From: Sphingomonas sp. IC-56
Lineage (GTDB): Bacteria > Pseudomonadota > Alphaproteobacteria > Sphingomonadales > Sphingomonadaceae
Assembly: GCF_021043375.1 (NCBI RefSeq)
Contig: NZ_JAJNDV010000006.1
Span: 1-64,000, forward strand
Length of the DNA: 64,000 nucleotides
Direction: 5' to 3'
Positions 24,439 through 33,388 of this stretch are shown piece after piece. Numbering within the stretch: the first letter of the stretch is position 1; every line of letters starts with the position of its first letter. The notes beneath the pieces were generated by a model. It saw only the letters and a list, made by a program, of their open reading frames with translations, made no database searches and was not told where the DNA came from. A program made the position numbers and the translations under genes.

Positions 24439-26076
24439 ATGACCATCAATAGACGCGGCGCGCTTGCGCTGTTTGGCAGTGGCGCGGCGATGGGTATCCC
24501 GGGCGCGGCGCGGGCGACCGGGCAGACGGCAGAAGGGCGGTTCGCCCATGGCATCGCCAGCGGCGATCCGGCGGGCGACGGCGCAGTGATCTGGACCCGG
24601 ATCACCACCGAAGCTGGCGCCGGCGATCTGCCGGTGACCTGGCATGTCGCCACGTCCCCCGACGGCAAGCCGATCACCAGCGGCAAGGCGACCGCGCGGG
24701 CTGCGGCGGACCACACAGTCAAGGTGGAGGTCACGCGGCTGAAGCCCGGTCGTGACTATTGGTACTGGTTCGCCACCGCGAGCGGCCAGCGTTCGCCGAC
24801 CGGCCGCTTCCGCACCCTGCCAAGCGGTGCGGTCGACAGCCTGGTGCTCGCAGTGGCCTCATGCCAGCTTTACCCGGGCGGGTTGTTCAACGCCTATGCC
24901 GACATGGCGGCGCTGCCACGGCTCGACGCGGTGCTTCACCTGGGCGACTATATCTATGAATATGGTGCCGAGGGGTATGGCGCGGATGTCGGCCGCAAGC
25001 TCGGTCGCTTGCCCGATCCGCCGCACGAGATCGTCACTCTTGCCGATTATCGCCGGCGCCACGCCCAGGTGAAGGGTGATGCCGACATGCAGGCTGCGCA
25101 TGCCCGCGCCGCGTTCATCTGCGTGTGGGACGATCACGAAGTCGCGAATGACGGATGGATCGGCGGCGCCGAGAACCATGATCCAGCCAAGGAGGGCGAC
25201 TGGAAGGCACGCAAAGCCGCAGCGATGCAGGCCTATTTCGAATGGATGCCGATCCGCGATCCCAAGCGCGGTCGTCCGTGGGAAGCGATCAACCGCAGCT
25301 TTGAATTCGGCAACCTTGCAACGCTGGCGATGGTGGAAACGCGGCTGCTTGCACGATCGAAACAGGCCGAGGTGAAGGGCGGCACGCCGGGTCCCGAACA
25401 GTTCGCCACGGTCATGGCCGAACGCGCGCGGCCCGATCGCGAGATGCTGGGTGAGGACCAGCAGCGCTGGCTTGAAACTGTGCTTGCCGGTTCGGTTCGC
25501 GCCAATAAGCCGTGGCAGGTCCTGGGCAACCAAGTGGTGATGGCCCGGGTCCCCGGTCCGGACCTCTCCCGCCTGACGTCTCGTATTGCCACGCTGCCGC
25601 CGGCGTACCGCGACCGGCTCCAGCAGGCAGCGGCAGGCTTCACGGCAGGATTGCCGTTCAACTTCGACGCTTGGGACGGCTATCCTGCGGCGCGCGAGCG
25701 GCTGTACGCCGCCTTCCGCCGTGCAGGTTCGAAGCCGATCGTGCTGGCCGGCGACAGCCACGCCGCCTGGGCCAATGACTTGTATGACGACGCAGGTACG
25801 TTGGTAGCTTCAGAATTCGGCGCGACGGCGATCACCAGTCCGTCCTACGGATCGTTGCTGCCGGGCTTGGGCACGGTCCTTGCCGAAGGAAGCCCCGAAG
25901 TCGCTTTTTGTGACCAGGATAACAAGGGCTATACGCTACTCACCTTGACGCCTGACGCCGCGACCGCGGAGTTTGTGACCGTGTCGACGATCCTCACCAG
26001 ACCGTTCGAGCGCAAGGTCGTGGCGATCTACCGCGCCGCGCCTGGGAAGCGCCGCTCGCCGCTTCAAAAGGTCTGA
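24439..26076 (+). CDS. phoD: PhoD-type alkaline phosphatase/phosphodiesterase
   Basis: A 545-residue metallophosphatase of the PhoD family. The N-terminus has a twin-arginine-like signal (Arg-Arg within the first six residues, hydrophobic stretch to about 27, Ala-Arg-Ala cleavage region). A PhoD N-terminal Fn3-like domain (FAHGIASGDPAGDGAVIWTR) comes next. Metal-site motifs follow: LHLGDYIYEYG, WDDHEVAND and AGDSHAAWAND. It probably releases phosphate from organic esters or phosphodiesters in the periplasm. The frame runs open upstream to 24100 inside the receptor gene, but ATG 24439 gives the proper signal. No Pho box was found upstream of the operon. Confidence 0.92.
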   Translation: MTINRRGALALFGSGAAMGIPGAARATGQTAEGRFAHGIASGDPAGDGAVIWTRITTEAGAGDLPVTWHVATSPDGKPITSGKATARAAADHTVKVEVTRLKPGRDYWYWFATASGQRSPTGRFRTLPSGAVDSLVLAVASCQLYPGGLFNAYADMAALPRLDAVLHLGDYIYEYGAEGYGADVGRKLGRLPDPPHEIVTLADYRRRHAQVKGDADMQAAHARAAFICVWDDHEVANDGWIGGAENHDPAKEGDWKARKAAAMQAYFEWMPIRDPKRGRPWEAINRSFEFGNLATLAMVETRLLARSKQAEVKGGTPGPEQFATVMAERARPDREMLGEDQQRWLETVLAGSVRANKPWQVLGNQVVMARVPGPDLSRLTSRIATLPPAYRDRLQQAAAGFTAGLPFNFDAWDGYPAARERLYAAFRRAGSKPIVLAGDSHAAWANDLYDDAGTLVASEFGATAITSPSYGSLLPGLGTVLAEGSPEVAFCDQDNKGYTLLTLTPDAATAEFVTVSTILTRPFERKVVAIYRAAPGKRRSPLQKV

Positions 26077-26135
26077 CGGCTAGCTCACGATTACGACCAA
26101 TTGCCGTTGTGTGCTCGACGGCAAGCAATCATTGT

Positions 26136-26168
26136 CCCATCGCGCCGCTGTTGCGGGTGCGCGATGGG
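26136..26168 (+). repeat. Strong hairpin downstream of phoD
   Basis: CCCATCGCGC (26136-26145) and GCGCGATGGG (26159-26168) form a perfect 10-bp stem with a 13-nt loop, 60 bases after the phoD stop. There is no T-run. It may act as an mRNA 3' stabiliser or partial terminator between phoD and the glycosidase gene. Confidence 0.5.
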
Positions 26169-26308
26169 ACCCGCATCTGGCGACTTCATGCTGCACCGCC
26201 TCCCGCCGTGCTACGCACGCGAGCCGAAAAACGGCACAATTGCGCTTGAGGACTCAACAAGCCACAATCAAGGTCCGCAGGGTGGCTTGCGTGATCAGGC
26301 GAGAGTTC

Positions 26309-27994
26309 ATGATGCGCAGCGTTCTACCCGCACTTGTCTTGTTGCTGATCGCTCTGGTCCCTGTCGTCGGCGGTATCGCCCATGCCCAAGCACCGACGCC
26401 GCATCTGGAGCGTCGTGGCGAGGCGACTCAGTTGATCGTAGATGGCAAGCCATTCCTGGTGCTGGGCGGCGAAACTCGTAACTCCAGCAGCAGCGATCTG
26501 GCCTACATGGCGCCGATTTGGCCAAAGCTGAAGGCGATGAACCTGAATACGGTGTTGGTTCCCGTTGCATGGGAAACGATCGAGCCTGAAGAGGGGCGCT
26601 TCGACTTCAGCAACGTTGATGGCCTGCTGAAGGGAGCGCGCGAGCACGATCTGCGCCTCGTCATTCTATGGTTCGGGGCATGGAAGAACACCTATTCCAG
26701 TTATGTACCGGGTTGGGTGAAGCGCGATCAGGCGCGGTTCGCGCGCGTCCAGATGAGTGACGGACGCGGCACCGAGCGTCTCTCGCCGTTTTCCGCTGCG
26801 GCGCGTGACGCTGATGCGCGCGCCTTCGCCCAGCTCATGGGCCACATTCGTGCCGTTGATGGCAAGCAACATACTGTCCTGATGGCGCAAGTCGAAAACG
26901 AAGTCGGCGTCATTCCCCAATCGCGAGACCATTCGCCGGCAGCTGAAGCAGCCTTCAGCGCGGCCGTCCCCGAAGCCCTGATGCGCTACCTCGCCGAGCA
27001 TCGAACCACCCTGCATCCCGAATTGCGAACCGCGTGGGAAGCCCGCGGCGGGCGAACGCAGGGCACGTGGAAAGAATTATTCGGCGAGACCAGCATGGTC
27101 GATTCTTTGTTCATGTCGTGGGCGTATGCCACGTTCATCGAAACGGTGACGGCCGCCGGAAAAGCCGAATATCCGCTGCCGATGTTCACTAACGCAGCAC
27201 TGATCCGGCCAAACTACGAACCTGGTCAGTATAATTCAGGCGGGCCGTTGCCATTCGCGGTCGACGTCTACAAGGCAGGCGCCCCTTCGCTCGACTTCCT
27301 CTCGCCCGACATATACTTTGAGGATTACGTGAATTGGGCGTCACGATATGCCCGGCGAGACAATCCTTTGTTTGTGCCAGAGGCGCGCGGCGGAGCACCC
27401 GGCGCTGCCAATGCGCTCTTCAGCTATGGGGCGCTTCGTGCGATCGGCTTTTCTCCTTTCGGAATCGACGGACAGGGCGTGGCCTTGCAGGGTGATGCTA
27501 GCATCGGCCTTAGCGCAGCAGGCGAAGGCGATCCGGCAATGGCTGCACTCTATGGTCAGCTCACGCCGCTCGTTCCGGTCATCCTCCAGAAGCAGGCTGA
27601 GGGAGGGATTGCGACCGTGATCCTGGAAGGCGGCGCCCAGCGTGCCGGCCGCGGTCGGATAGGCGACTACATCGTAGATGTGACGCGAGCCAGCGGTCCA
27701 AAAGGCGATGTCGACCCGACGAGCCGCATCGCTGCCATGTTCCTGCAAACGGCGGCTGACGAATACATCGTGGTCGGCAGCGGCGATGCGCAACTCCAGT
27801 TTACCACCGACCGCCCGGGCGCGCCGATCGTCGGTATCGAGAGTATCGACGAGCAGTTTTTAAGCAACGGCCGAATGGTGAAAGGCCGCCGTCTGAACGG
27901 CGATGAGACGGGCCAAGGGCAGTCGCTCCGCCTGTTCTCGACGGACGCCGCCGATAAGAAAGTATATCGGGTTCGATTGTATCGGTATCGCTGA
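26309..27994 (+). CDS. GH35-type beta-galactosidase-like glycoside hydrolase with DUF5597 C-terminus
   Basis: A 561-residue exported glycosidase. The signal peptide (about 1-27) ends in Ala-His-Ala-Gln. A (beta/alpha)8 barrel begins VDGKPFLVLGGETRNSS. The likely acid/base is Glu198 in VENE (196-198) and the likely nucleophile is Glu358 in FVPEARGG, which is the clan GH-A spacing. The last 150 residues match the DUF5597 domain found in such enzymes. The ATG at 26309 (followed by a second ATG) starts the signal; earlier in-frame codons give an unlikely N-terminus. It lies 230 bases after phoD on the same strand, so it may belong to the receptor's uptake locus. Confidence 0.88.
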   Translation: MMRSVLPALVLLLIALVPVVGGIAHAQAPTPHLERRGEATQLIVDGKPFLVLGGETRNSSSSDLAYMAPIWPKLKAMNLNTVLVPVAWETIEPEEGRFDFSNVDGLLKGAREHDLRLVILWFGAWKNTYSSYVPGWVKRDQARFARVQMSDGRGTERLSPFSAAARDADARAFAQLMGHIRAVDGKQHTVLMAQVENEVGVIPQSRDHSPAAEAAFSAAVPEALMRYLAEHRTTLHPELRTAWEARGGRTQGTWKELFGETSMVDSLFMSWAYATFIETVTAAGKAEYPLPMFTNAALIRPNYEPGQYNSGGPLPFAVDVYKAGAPSLDFLSPDIYFEDYVNWASRYARRDNPLFVPEARGGAPGAANALFSYGALRAIGFSPFGIDGQGVALQGDASIGLSAAGEGDPAMAALYGQLTPLVPVILQKQAEGGIATVILEGGAQRAGRGRIGDYIVDVTRASGPKGDVDPTSRIAAMFLQTAADEYIVVGSGDAQLQFTTDRPGAPIVGIESIDEQFLSNGRMVKGRRLNGDETGQGQSLRLFSTDAADKKVYRVRLYRYR

Positions 27995-28043
27995 CAAGCG
28001 TTAGCTCCATCCGGCCGTCGTAAGCGTCGGCTCTCCGGCGGCG

Positions 28044-28121
28044 CTGTTCCAGTTCGGCGATCACGCGGGCAGTCACCTCGGCATAGAGGCTCACCCGAGG
28101 CGTCCCGATCCTGGCAGTCAT
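28044..28121 (-). pseudogene. 5' fossil of an ArdC-like antirestriction gene
   Basis: The minus strand from ATG 28121 encodes a start typical of ArdC/DUF1738 proteins (Ser-Leu-Tyr-Ala-Glu-Val-Thr, then Ile-Ala-Glu-Leu-Glu-Gln). After residue 26 the similarity stops: the expected Gly-x-x-Pro-Trp does not follow and the frame runs into the end of the glycosidase gene. ArdC genes travel on plasmids and integrative elements, so this may mark an old insertion or deletion point. The match is from memory of the family. Confidence 0.45.
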
Positions 28122-28174
28122 CGCTCCTACTCCTGAAAACCACGCGAATGGGCTGAGGGCCGCAGAGCGCCTCG

Positions 28175-28193
28175 GCGCCGCCCGAAGCGGCGC
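28175..28193. terminator. Hairpin between convergent genes
   Basis: GCGCCGC-CCGAA-GCGGCGC is a perfect 7-bp stem 43-60 bases beyond the stop of the siderophore receptor. It has no T-tract and is a weak terminator candidate. Confidence 0.35.
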
Positions 28194-28235
28194 AGAGCGC
28201 GGTCATGGCGAAGGCGTGAGACGCCCTCACACGCG

Positions 28236-30335
28236 TCAGAAGCGAAAACCTAACGTGGCCATGACATTGCGCGGTGCTGCAATGAAGCAGTCGCCTCGCG
28301 CGAGGCATGAAGCGAAGGCCTGCTTGTTGAACAGGTTCGTAGCGTTGAGCGAGAGGCGCCACTTGTTCCAAGTGATTTCGGCCAGTGCGTCCACAGTGGT
28401 GCGGGCTGGCGTGACTATCGTGTAGAGCGTGCCGGGCGTTACCGTCGGGTCGAGGGCATAGGGGTCGAGAGGACCGGTGGATTTGCTTTTGCCGCTGTAC
28501 ACGACGCCCGCTCCAAGGCGCAGCTGCGCGTCGCCGCTGGTCTGCACCGTCTTGGTTGACCAGACCGACGCAGTGTGGCGCGGCATATAGTCGAGGCTCG
28601 TATTCACCTCGGACTCGAGCTCGCTGTAACCATAGTTTAGCAGCAGCTCGAAATCGCCCGGCAGGGTGTGGCTCGCCTCAAACTCGACACCCTTGGTAGT
28701 CAACTCGCCCGACTGCGAAGTGACGTTGTTGGCGAGGTAAAGGACGCGGTTGTGCTCCTTGATGTGGAAGCCGGTGACGGTCATGAGCGTCGCGGGGCTC
28801 GGCTGCCACTTCACGCCCGCCTCGTACTGGGTGCCGGTCTGCGGCGTAAAAGAATTGCCGGGCACGCCTCCGGGACCGGTCAGGCGGCCCGCGATCGGCA
28901 GGAAGCTCTCAGTATAGCTGAAGAAGGGCGAGAAGCCGGCACCAATCTCACCGATGATGCCCACGCGGAAAGTGGTGGCGTTGTCGGTCTGGCCTGAGGA
29001 ATTGGTCACGTGATCGCGGCGTGCGCCGACGATCACCGAGGCGCGATCGAACAGGCGAACTTGATCCTGAACATAGACGCCGAGTTGCTTTTGCGACTCA
29101 CTGGTGAACGGGCCGGTCGGCTCGTAGGTCGCGAGCGCATCATAATCGATGTCGTAGAGATCGACGACCTCCCGTGTCGTGGCCGCGTAGCGTTTGGCGA
29201 CCTTGTTCCAGCTATAGTCCAGCCCGACCAGCAGCGTGTGCTCGATGTTCGAACCCGTGCCGAACTTCAGCTGGAGATTGTTGTCGCTAGAGAACACGTT
29301 CATTCGTGCGTCGCTAGCATCGGCAGACAGACCGATGGTGCGCCCGTTGGTACCGTATACTGCGAACGGGTTCGTGGGATTGGTGTAACTGTCGGCATAA
29401 TGCGTGACATATTCGAGGTCGCTGTCGATATAGCGCGACTTCAGACTCAAGCGGACCTGGTCAGAGAAATGGTGAAGGATCGACCCTCCGCCCTGAAGGG
29501 ACCGGCCGGCATAGCGGTCCCATCCTGCCTTGCCGACAAAGGTGTAGGGGTCGAGCCGGCCGGCAGGATTGGCAGGGTTGGGACGAAAGGTGCCGACGAT
29601 CGGGAGGAACTGCGAGGTCGATCCCGTATCATCCTCTTGATAAAGGCCCGTGAGGACGATGTCGGTGTCCGGCGTCGGCTGCCAGCGGATCGAGGGCGCG
29701 ATCATCACGCGATCATCCGGCACATGATCCACGTAGGTATCGGCGTCTCGCACCCGCGCGACCGTGCGGACTGCGAGATTGTCGCTCAGCGCCAGGTTCG
29801 CGTCGCCCAGCACCTCCTTGCGGTCATAGCTGCCATAAACGAGGTTCAACTCGCCGCCGGTGCGAAACTCCGGCGTCTTGGACACCAGGTTGACCAGGCC
29901 GCCGATCGAACCTTGGCCGAACAACACCGAGGCTGGCCCGCGGACGATCTCGACACGCGAGAAGTTGTAGGGGTCCGACGAGATGCTGGCGTAGTAGGAG
30001 AAGATATCCCGCATGCCGTCGCGGAACTGCAGCGCATTGATGCCCCGCACGTTGAAGCCGTCGACGCGCGTATCGCGACCATAGGGATTGGCGAGCACGC
30101 CAGCTGCGTATTTCACCGTGTCGCTGATGTTGATTGCGCCCTGCGACAGGTAGGTTTCGGCCGGGATGATCGTCAGCGGCTGGGGCACTTCGGTCAACGG
30201 AGTGTCGGTCTTGGTGCCGGCATTGCCCGTTATCACGATCTCGTCGTCCGATGTAACGGGGGCGCTGTCCTGCGCCTGTGCGGCCTGCGTAAGCAGAACA
30301 CTCGCCACCCCCACTGCCGCGATCAACTTTGTCAT
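28236..30335 (-). CDS. TonB-dependent siderophore receptor
   Basis: A 699-residue outer-membrane receptor. The signal peptide (about 1-20, Ala-Gln-Ala) precedes the plug, which has siderophore-receptor features: TEVPQPLTIIPAE, INISDTVKYAAGV, the VEIVRGPASVLFGQGSIGG motif and FNVRGI. The beta-barrel ends in Phe-Arg-Phe. ATG 30335 is preceded by AGAGG and begins the signal. It is divergent from three small-membrane/PepSY genes across a 113-base region with a Fur-like box, so iron control is likely. The exact siderophore (hydroxamate or catecholate) is not evident. Confidence 0.94.
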   Translation of the reverse strand: MTKLIAAVGVASVLLTQAAQAQDSAPVTSDDEIVITGNAGTKTDTPLTEVPQPLTIIPAETYLSQGAINISDTVKYAAGVLANPYGRDTRVDGFNVRGINALQFRDGMRDIFSYYASISSDPYNFSRVEIVRGPASVLFGQGSIGGLVNLVSKTPEFRTGGELNLVYGSYDRKEVLGDANLALSDNLAVRTVARVRDADTYVDHVPDDRVMIAPSIRWQPTPDTDIVLTGLYQEDDTGSTSQFLPIVGTFRPNPANPAGRLDPYTFVGKAGWDRYAGRSLQGGGSILHHFSDQVRLSLKSRYIDSDLEYVTHYADSYTNPTNPFAVYGTNGRTIGLSADASDARMNVFSSDNNLQLKFGTGSNIEHTLLVGLDYSWNKVAKRYAATTREVVDLYDIDYDALATYEPTGPFTSESQKQLGVYVQDQVRLFDRASVIVGARRDHVTNSSGQTDNATTFRVGIIGEIGAGFSPFFSYTESFLPIAGRLTGPGGVPGNSFTPQTGTQYEAGVKWQPSPATLMTVTGFHIKEHNRVLYLANNVTSQSGELTTKGVEFEASHTLPGDFELLLNYGYSELESEVNTSLDYMPRHTASVWSTKTVQTSGDAQLRLGAGVVYSGKSKSTGPLDPYALDPTVTPGTLYTIVTPARTTVDALAEITWNKWRLSLNATNLFNKQAFASCLARGDCFIAAPRNVMATLGFRF

Positions 30336-30384
30336 TATGCGCCCTCTTGATAGCGTCTGCGATTGCCGACGCCCTCTAATTTGT

Positions 30385-30405
30385 TGCGAAAGATTATCAA
30401 TAGCA
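30385..30405. promoter_or_regulatory. Fur-like box in the divergent iron-uptake promoter
   Basis: A 21-base near-palindrome opening TGCGAAAGATT and closing ATAGCA. It matches the alphaproteobacterial Fur pattern (TGC-AA-GA-N3-TC-T-GCA) at most symmetric positions. It lies 50 bases before the receptor start and 44 before the plus-strand gene, so one site could control both. Confidence 0.65.
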
Positions 30406-30448
30406 TTTCTGCTTGCGCCGCCGGCTGGCAAAATTTATTGCCATCGAA

Positions 30449-30772
30449 ATGGCTGCGCTCCCTTCCATCTCACCCTCGCCTCAGCGCCAGTGGACGCGCG
30501 TGCTGCTCGCTGGCCCTGGCGCAATTCTCGTCACCCTGGTGCTGCTTGCGGGAACGCCACTTTGGCTGCCCGGAGGGGCGGCGGGGATCGATAACCTCGC
30601 TTTGCCGCTCGTCCTTGCGCCGCTGATCTGGGCGCTACTGTTCTTTCACGCGTGCCTGGATCGCAACTTGGCGCGAGTCGCGCTGATCGCGGGCACCCTG
30701 CTCCTCATCCATGGTGGCATGGTCGCTGCACGCTTCATGGGCAGCGCTCCTGTCGTGGAGAAAGCACTATGA
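30449..30772 (+). CDS. Small membrane protein of the iron-uptake operon (DUF3649-like position)
   Basis: A 107-residue protein with three hydrophobic helices (about 18-40, 50-68 and 74-94). By place and size it corresponds to the small DUF3649-type iron-uptake protein that precedes PepSY and DUF3325 genes in comparable operons; I cannot confirm the domain by eye. I chose ATG 30449 because the upstream in-frame codons from 30413 are Arg-rich and precede the first helix unhelpfully. It overlaps the PepSY start by four bases (ATGA). Confidence 0.7.
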   Translation: MAALPSISPSPQRQWTRVLLAGPGAILVTLVLLAGTPLWLPGGAAGIDNLALPLVLAPLIWALLFFHACLDRNLARVALIAGTLLLIHGGMVAARFMGSAPVVEKAL

Positions 30773-32361
30773 TCCGTCTCGACAAGGCCCAAACCAAGGC
30801 GATGGTTGCGGTGCACGGATGGTCCGGCATCCTTTTGGGCCTTCTGCTATATGCCGTCGTCTTGACTGGAACCGCCGCGGTCTTCGCGCACGAGATCGGG
30901 GCTTGGTCGGCAGGCCATGTCGCCAGTCACTCGGCCTTCGAACAGCCGATCGATCAGACTCTGCGCCGGCTGACGGCGCAGACTCCCGCGCAGTACCGCG
31001 AAGCGGTCAATCTCTGGGAAACAGGCGATCACGGCCTCGGCGTGTTCTTCCATCGACATGAGGTTGACGCCGCGGGGGTAGCTACCGAAGCTGGAGTCTT
31101 CTACCAGCTGGACAATGTCGGCCGCATCCTCAATCGGACGACGGGCAACATCGACAATCTGTTTGGTCCGCGCAACGACGACGCGCTGAGCACCTTCCTG
31201 ATCGACACCCATGTCCGGCTCCACGTGCCCAACCCCTGGGGGTTGCTGCTGACAGGGATCGTCGGCTTGGGAATGCTGGTTGCGGCGATTTCGGGCCTGT
31301 TGATCCACCGCCACCTGTTCAAGGACATTTTCACGCTGCGACGCCGCGGCAGCCCGGTGTTGGTCAATCGCGACAAACACAGCGTCGCCGGCACATGGAG
31401 CCTGCCTTTCGCCTTCGTACTGGCGTTTACAGGCAGCTTCTTCTCCTTCTACGGCACAATCGGCGTTCCCGTCGTTGCAATGGCTGCCTTCAGTGGTGAT
31501 GTCGAAGCGCTGCAACACGCAGTGTTCGGAAATCCAGGCACTCCCGATCCGCGCCCTAGCAACATGGGCAATCTCGACCGGATCACCGCCGATGCGATCG
31601 CGCGCACTGGCGAAACGCCGACCTTTGTCGCCATCGAGAACTTCGTCCGGGCCGATGCGACCGTGACAAGCTACCACAACCCGAAGAGCGGCGATCTTGA
31701 GCCGGTCGCCCTCCTGTATAGCGGCGCCACCGCCCAATTCGTGCGAGCCAAGCCCCAGGTCGGCGCCCAGCCATCGGCAGGCGGCACGCTCGTTGGAATC
31801 ATGGGGCCACTTCACTTCGGAAATTTCGCGGGCATGCTGTCAAAGGCGATCTGGTTCGGGCTGGGCTTCGCCATGTGCTACGTGACATATACGGGCATGC
31901 GGTTGTGGGTTGTGCGCCGGCAAGGTCAAGCGCGTTCCCTCACCTGGCTCGAACGTACGCTGACGGTCGTCGGCCTCGGTTTACCTCTCGGACTGGTCAG
32001 CGCCGCCGCCGCGTTTCTGGTCACGACGCGGCTGGGTTCGGCGGTCTACTGGACGACCGCAGCGTTTCTAATCGCCGCGAGCGCGGCAATCCTGATCGGC
32101 ATAGTGGCGCGCAACAACGACATGCTGGCGACATGGCTCAAGGCGGCGACCGGCCTTGTCATGCTCGTGCTTCCGCTGCTGCGGCTGTTCGTCGCTGATG
32201 GCCCTGGCTGGGGCGAAGCGGTCGGGGCTGGACAGCCCGTTATTGCAGCGCTTGATCTTGCCTTCGCGACTGGTGGTGCGTGGTTGGTAGCTCAGTCCCG
32301 GAAAGCATGGCCGCGCCGCTCGTACCCAGCCGGACCGGCTATGGACGCGGTTGCGGCATGA
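30769..32361 (+). CDS. PepSY-associated TM protein, probable siderophore-iron reductase
   Basis: A 530-residue inner-membrane protein with helices near 16-40, 150-175, 205-230, 355-380, 410-435, 440-465 and 475-520. Periplasmic PepSY-like domains lie between the early helices. Conserved His residues near the helices (VAVHGWSG, DTHVRLHVP, HFGNF) could bind haem, as in the FoxB/PiuB group of ferric-siderophore reductases. It is the middle gene of a three-gene overlapping operon (ATGA junctions at both ends), opposite a siderophore receptor. The reductase role is inferred from family and context. Confidence 0.85.
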   Translation: MIRLDKAQTKAMVAVHGWSGILLGLLLYAVVLTGTAAVFAHEIGAWSAGHVASHSAFEQPIDQTLRRLTAQTPAQYREAVNLWETGDHGLGVFFHRHEVDAAGVATEAGVFYQLDNVGRILNRTTGNIDNLFGPRNDDALSTFLIDTHVRLHVPNPWGLLLTGIVGLGMLVAAISGLLIHRHLFKDIFTLRRRGSPVLVNRDKHSVAGTWSLPFAFVLAFTGSFFSFYGTIGVPVVAMAAFSGDVEALQHAVFGNPGTPDPRPSNMGNLDRITADAIARTGETPTFVAIENFVRADATVTSYHNPKSGDLEPVALLYSGATAQFVRAKPQVGAQPSAGGTLVGIMGPLHFGNFAGMLSKAIWFGLGFAMCYVTYTGMRLWVVRRQGQARSLTWLERTLTVVGLGLPLGLVSAAAAFLVTTRLGSAVYWTTAAFLIAASAAILIGIVARNNDMLATWLKAATGLVMLVLPLLRLFVADGPGWGEAVGAGQPVIAALDLAFATGGAWLVAQSRKAWPRRSYPAGPAMDAVAA

Positions 32362-32627
32362 CCTTCTATCTCACGTTGAGCGCGCTCCTTCTTTCGGCAT
32401 TCCCCATCTTCCTGCTCTGCGCCGGCGATCCGAAGCGGCGGCGCGCATCGGGAGAGGGCGACGGCTCGACAAGCCGGCAACGTTGGCCTTTGATGATCGC
32501 GGCATGTGCGCCGGGTTTGGTCAGCCTGCTGCTCGGCGACAGCGCGACCTTTATGCTCTGGCTGGGCGGCGCCGCGCTGATTGGGTGGCTGGCTGCAACA
32601 AGCTTTGCTGCGCGAGGTCGGGGTTGA
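32358..32627 (+). CDS. DUF3325 family small membrane protein
   Basis: An 89-residue protein with three helices (about 2-20, 38-56 and 60-78), matching DUF3325 in size and position. The family is found at the end of PepSY siderophore-reductase operons, with no assigned biochemical role. The start overlaps the PepSY stop (ATGA). Confidence 0.75.
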   Translation: MTFYLTLSALLLSAFPIFLLCAGDPKRRRASGEGDGSTSRQRWPLMIAACAPGLVSLLLGDSATFMLWLGGAALIGWLAATSFAARGRG

Positions 32628-33061
32628 TCTGCTCTCATATCGGGCAGCAATCAGGCTGTCTTTAAGCGCTTTGGAGCCGCGTCGGCGCTCCAGATTACGG
32701 CGGAAGGGCCGCTCTCAGGAACCGCTTCGCCGTGCACAAGGAGCGCCAGCTTCGCGGTCGGACATCACTCATCGTAGGTCATTCGAGGCGAACAGCAGCT
32801 ATCTACGTTTTCAAGTCGCAAGCCGACGCTCCGCTGGCGGCCCAATCCAGCCGGTAAGCGGCTTCTGAAGCGACGACCGATATCAGGGAGCGCTGAAGCC
32901 ATCGCGAATGTCCGGCTGTGGGTCAGCATGGACGCGCTCTGTCCCGAAAGTCTGCCAGTCTGAGCTACAGCCTCACCCCTTCTTTAGGCTGCCCTGAGGC
33001 ATGCTGTGCATCGGCCGGCAACCCCGCCCCTGTGCCTTGGCAGTGTTGGCATGCTAGAGTT
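32628..33061. other. Intergenic, 434 bases, no gene seen
   Basis: Both strands were read. Open frames are short and without a start signal or hydrophobic or charged patterning. No repeat or hairpin with a T-tract stands out. Confidence 0.55.
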
Positions 33062-33388
33062 ATGCATATGTCAAATTCCCGACGCAATGCAGGCACCGTC
33101 AACGTCGACGGCGTCACATATGACTGGCACCTCCAGCGGGAACCGCATCTGTCGGATGACGAGGGTTGGAAGGGAATGAGCATTTCCCTTCTCCAGCGGG
33201 ATGCCAAGCGCGAAGCGTTGCTGGAAGTTCCGCCGCCCAAGCGGCTATTGAAGGGGTTGCCGCACGGTCGTCTCCAACTCGACGACGCGACAATTTGGAG
33301 GTGCGTGCGTGCTGCTATATCGGCCGGCTGGGAGCCGATGTCGCGCGGCAAGCCAGTGGTGTTCACGGTCGATGCCGAAGGCAACTGA
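33062..33388 (+). CDS. Conserved hypothetical protein (soluble, 108 aa)
   Basis: A small soluble protein with a recognisable globular composition: VNVDGVTYDWHLQREPHLSDDEGWKGMSI is followed by a basic middle and a C-terminal WEPMSRGKPVVFTVD. Similar proteins occur in many sphingomonads, to my memory, without known function. Two in-frame ATGs (33062, 33068) are possible; the first is given. There is no signal peptide. It is isolated, with more than 300 bases of empty DNA on each side. Confidence 0.7.
   Translation: MHMSNSRRNAGTVNVDGVTYDWHLQREPHLSDDEGWKGMSISLLQRDAKREALLEVPPPKRLLKGLPHGRLQLDDATIWRCVRAAISAGWEPMSRGKPVVFTVDAEGN

Noticed and set aside
27667-28121. Whole minus-strand frames at the glycosidase 3' end as real genes
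   Set aside because: Only the first 26 codons from 28121 look protein-like; the rest is antisense to the glycosidase.
29010-30350. 446-codon plus-strand frame opposite the siderophore receptor
   Set aside because: Antisense shadow; the receptor is unambiguous.
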